Part shown: positions 63,035 to 64,000 of the stretch, piece after piece
Layout: every line of letters starts with the position of its first letter
Numbering within the stretch: the first letter of the stretch is position 1
The notes under the pieces: model-generated
Database searches by the model: none
What the model was told of the DNA's origin: nothing
What the model saw: only the letters and a program-made list of their open reading frames with translations
Made by a program: the position numbers and the translations under genes
Assembly: GCF_010728925.1 (NCBI RefSeq)
Contig: NZ_AP022608.1
Coordinates: 372,001-436,000, forward strand
Origin: Mycolicibacterium gadium
GTDB lineage: Bacteria > Actinomycetota > Actinomycetes > Mycobacteriales > Mycobacteriaceae
DNA: 64,000 nucleotides
Direction: 5' to 3'

Positions 63035-64000
63035 ATGACTGACGGCCCCCTCGAGTTCACGGTAGAGCGCAACGCAACTCCGGCGACTGACGAGGTACGG
63101 GCATCGATACTGGCCAATCCCGGATTCGGCCAGTTCCACACCGACCACATGGTGTCGATCGACTACGCGGAAGGCAAAGGCTGGTACGACGCGCGGGTCG
63201 TCCCGTACGGCCCGATCGAACTCGATCCGTCAGCGATCGTGCTGCATTACGCCCAGGAGATCTTCGAGGGTCTCAAGGCGTATCGGTGGGCGGACGGGTC
63301 CATCGTGTCGTTCCGGCCCGAGTCCAACGCCAGGCGGCTGAAGACCTCGGCGAAGCGGCTGGCCATTCCCGAACTGCCCGAAGAGGTGTTCATCGAGTCG
63401 CTGCGCCAACTGATCGCCGTCGACGAGCAGTGGGTGCCCGCGGCCGGCGGCGAAGAGTCGCTGTATCTGCGACCGTTCACCATCGCCACCGAACCGGGTC
63501 TCGGCGTGCGGCCGGCCAAGGAGTACCGGTACATGGTCATCGGCTCGCCGGCCGGCGCGTACTTCAAGGGTGGCATCAAGCCGGTCAGCGTGTGGCTGTC
63601 GACCGAGTACGTGCGGGCCTGCCCCGGCGGCACGGGTGCGGCCAAGTTCGGCGGCAACTACGCTGCGTCGCTGCTCGCGCAGGCGCAGGCCGTCGAGCAC
63701 GACTGCGATCAGGTGGTGTGGCTGGACGCGGCGGAGCGCCGTTACGTCGAAGAGATGGGTGGAATGAACCTGTTCTTCGTGTTCGGCACCGGGGGATCGG
63801 CGCGCCTGGTCACTCCCGAGTTGAGCGGCTCGATACTCCCCGGTGTCACCCGAGATTCGTTGCTGCAGTTGGCAAGCGACGCCGGATTTGCCGTCGAGGA
63901 ACGCAAGATCGACATCGACGAGTGGCAGAAGAAGGTGGCGGCGGGCGAGATCACCGAGGTGTTCGCGTGTGGCACGGCCGCGGTCATCACACCCGTTGCC
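63035..64000 (+). CDS. ilvE: branched-chain amino acid aminotransferase (3' end cut by window edge)
   Basis: The 322 visible codons encode a fold-type IV PLP aminotransferase: [42 protein letters not shown], and GTGAAK204[12 protein letters not shown] with the PLP Lys in the same position as in M. tuberculosis IlvE. Later [15 protein letters not shown] and [23 protein letters not shown] complete the core. About 45 residues are missing beyond position 64000. It interconverts Leu/Ile/Val with their 2-oxoacids. It is 22 bases after gcvT. Confidence 0.95.
   Translation, partial: MTDGPLEFTVERNATPATDEVRASILANPGFGQFHTDHMVSIDYAEGKGWYDARVVPYGPIELDPSAIVLHYAQEIFEGLKAYRWADGSIVSFRPESNARRLKTSAKRLAIPELPEEVFIESLRQLIAVDEQWVPAAGGEESLYLRPFTIATEPGLGVRPAKEYRYMVIGSPAGAYFKGGIKPVSVWLSTEYVRACPGGTGAAKFGGNYAASLLAQAQAVEHDCDQVVWLDAAERRYVEEMGGMNLFFVFGTGGSARLVTPELSGSILPGVTRDSLLQLASDAGFAVEERKIDIDEWQKKVAAGEITEVFACGTAAVITPVA

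Overview
The window is high-GC actinobacterial DNA from a mycobacterium, most likely a fast-growing Mycolicibacterium-type species. From about 17 kb to the right edge the gene set and order match the M. tuberculosis Rv2210c-Rv2236c block in reverse orientation: cobD, SURF1-like, ptpA, ptkA, cobC, NIF3-like, zinc ribbon, RNase H/phosphatase, CYTH-CHAD, panB, Hip1-like, glnA2, glnE, glnA1, lipA, lipB, dlaT, ephD, pepB, adenylate cyclase, gcvT, ilvE. No tool was run; all calls come from reading motifs, start sites and gene order.

Positions 1 to about 16,990 look like the right-hand part of an integrated genomic island. It ends in the 3' half of a tRNA-Val(UAC) gene (16943-16986), a classic integrase attachment site, and then the core chromosome begins. 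The island carries: (a) a copper-resistance cluster (0.9-8.6 kb) with a copper chaperone, a secreted metal-binding protein, a CPC-type copper ATPase, a YHS protein, a CsoR repressor, a CPH-type ATPase and a His-rich membrane protein, behind two CsoR-like palindromes; (b) an IetAS-like pair (AAA ATPase plus subtilisin-like protease), a known toxin/anti-phage type, preceded on the same strand by two unknown genes; (c) a VbhA-type antitoxin with a frameshifted Fic toxin; (d) an unknown protein with an HTH-like tail; (e) an AbrB-like/RelE-like toxin-antitoxin pair.

From 17 to 31.7 kb lie housekeeping and accessory metabolic genes. These include cobalamin side-chain genes (cobD, cobC and a phosphatase fused to RNase H), the PtkA/PtpA signalling pair, a redox/methyltransferase cluster with an XRE-cupin regulator, and an Ogt alkyltransferase overlapping a 2OG-Fe(II) oxygenase. 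At 31.7-33.0 kb sits the RNase P RNA gene. Its 3' end is repeated 890 bp downstream, enclosing a small segment with a secreted Cys-rich protein; this looks like a second, minor integration scar.

From 33 to 64 kb the core block resumes: GntR regulator plus a stand-alone sigma-region-4 protein, CYTH/CHAD protein, panB, a WS/DGAT, a Hip1-type protease, glutamine synthesis and its control (glnA2, glnE, glnA1), lipoate synthesis (lipB, lipA) beside its client dlaT, then ephD (which shows an apparent one-base frameshift), pepB, an adenylate cyclase, gcvT and a right-truncated ilvE. Relative to M. tuberculosis, six extra genes (thioesterase, F420-type oxidoreductase, SRPBCC, ECF sigma, YCII, DoxX) lie between glnE and glnA1, and only one Hip1-type gene is present.
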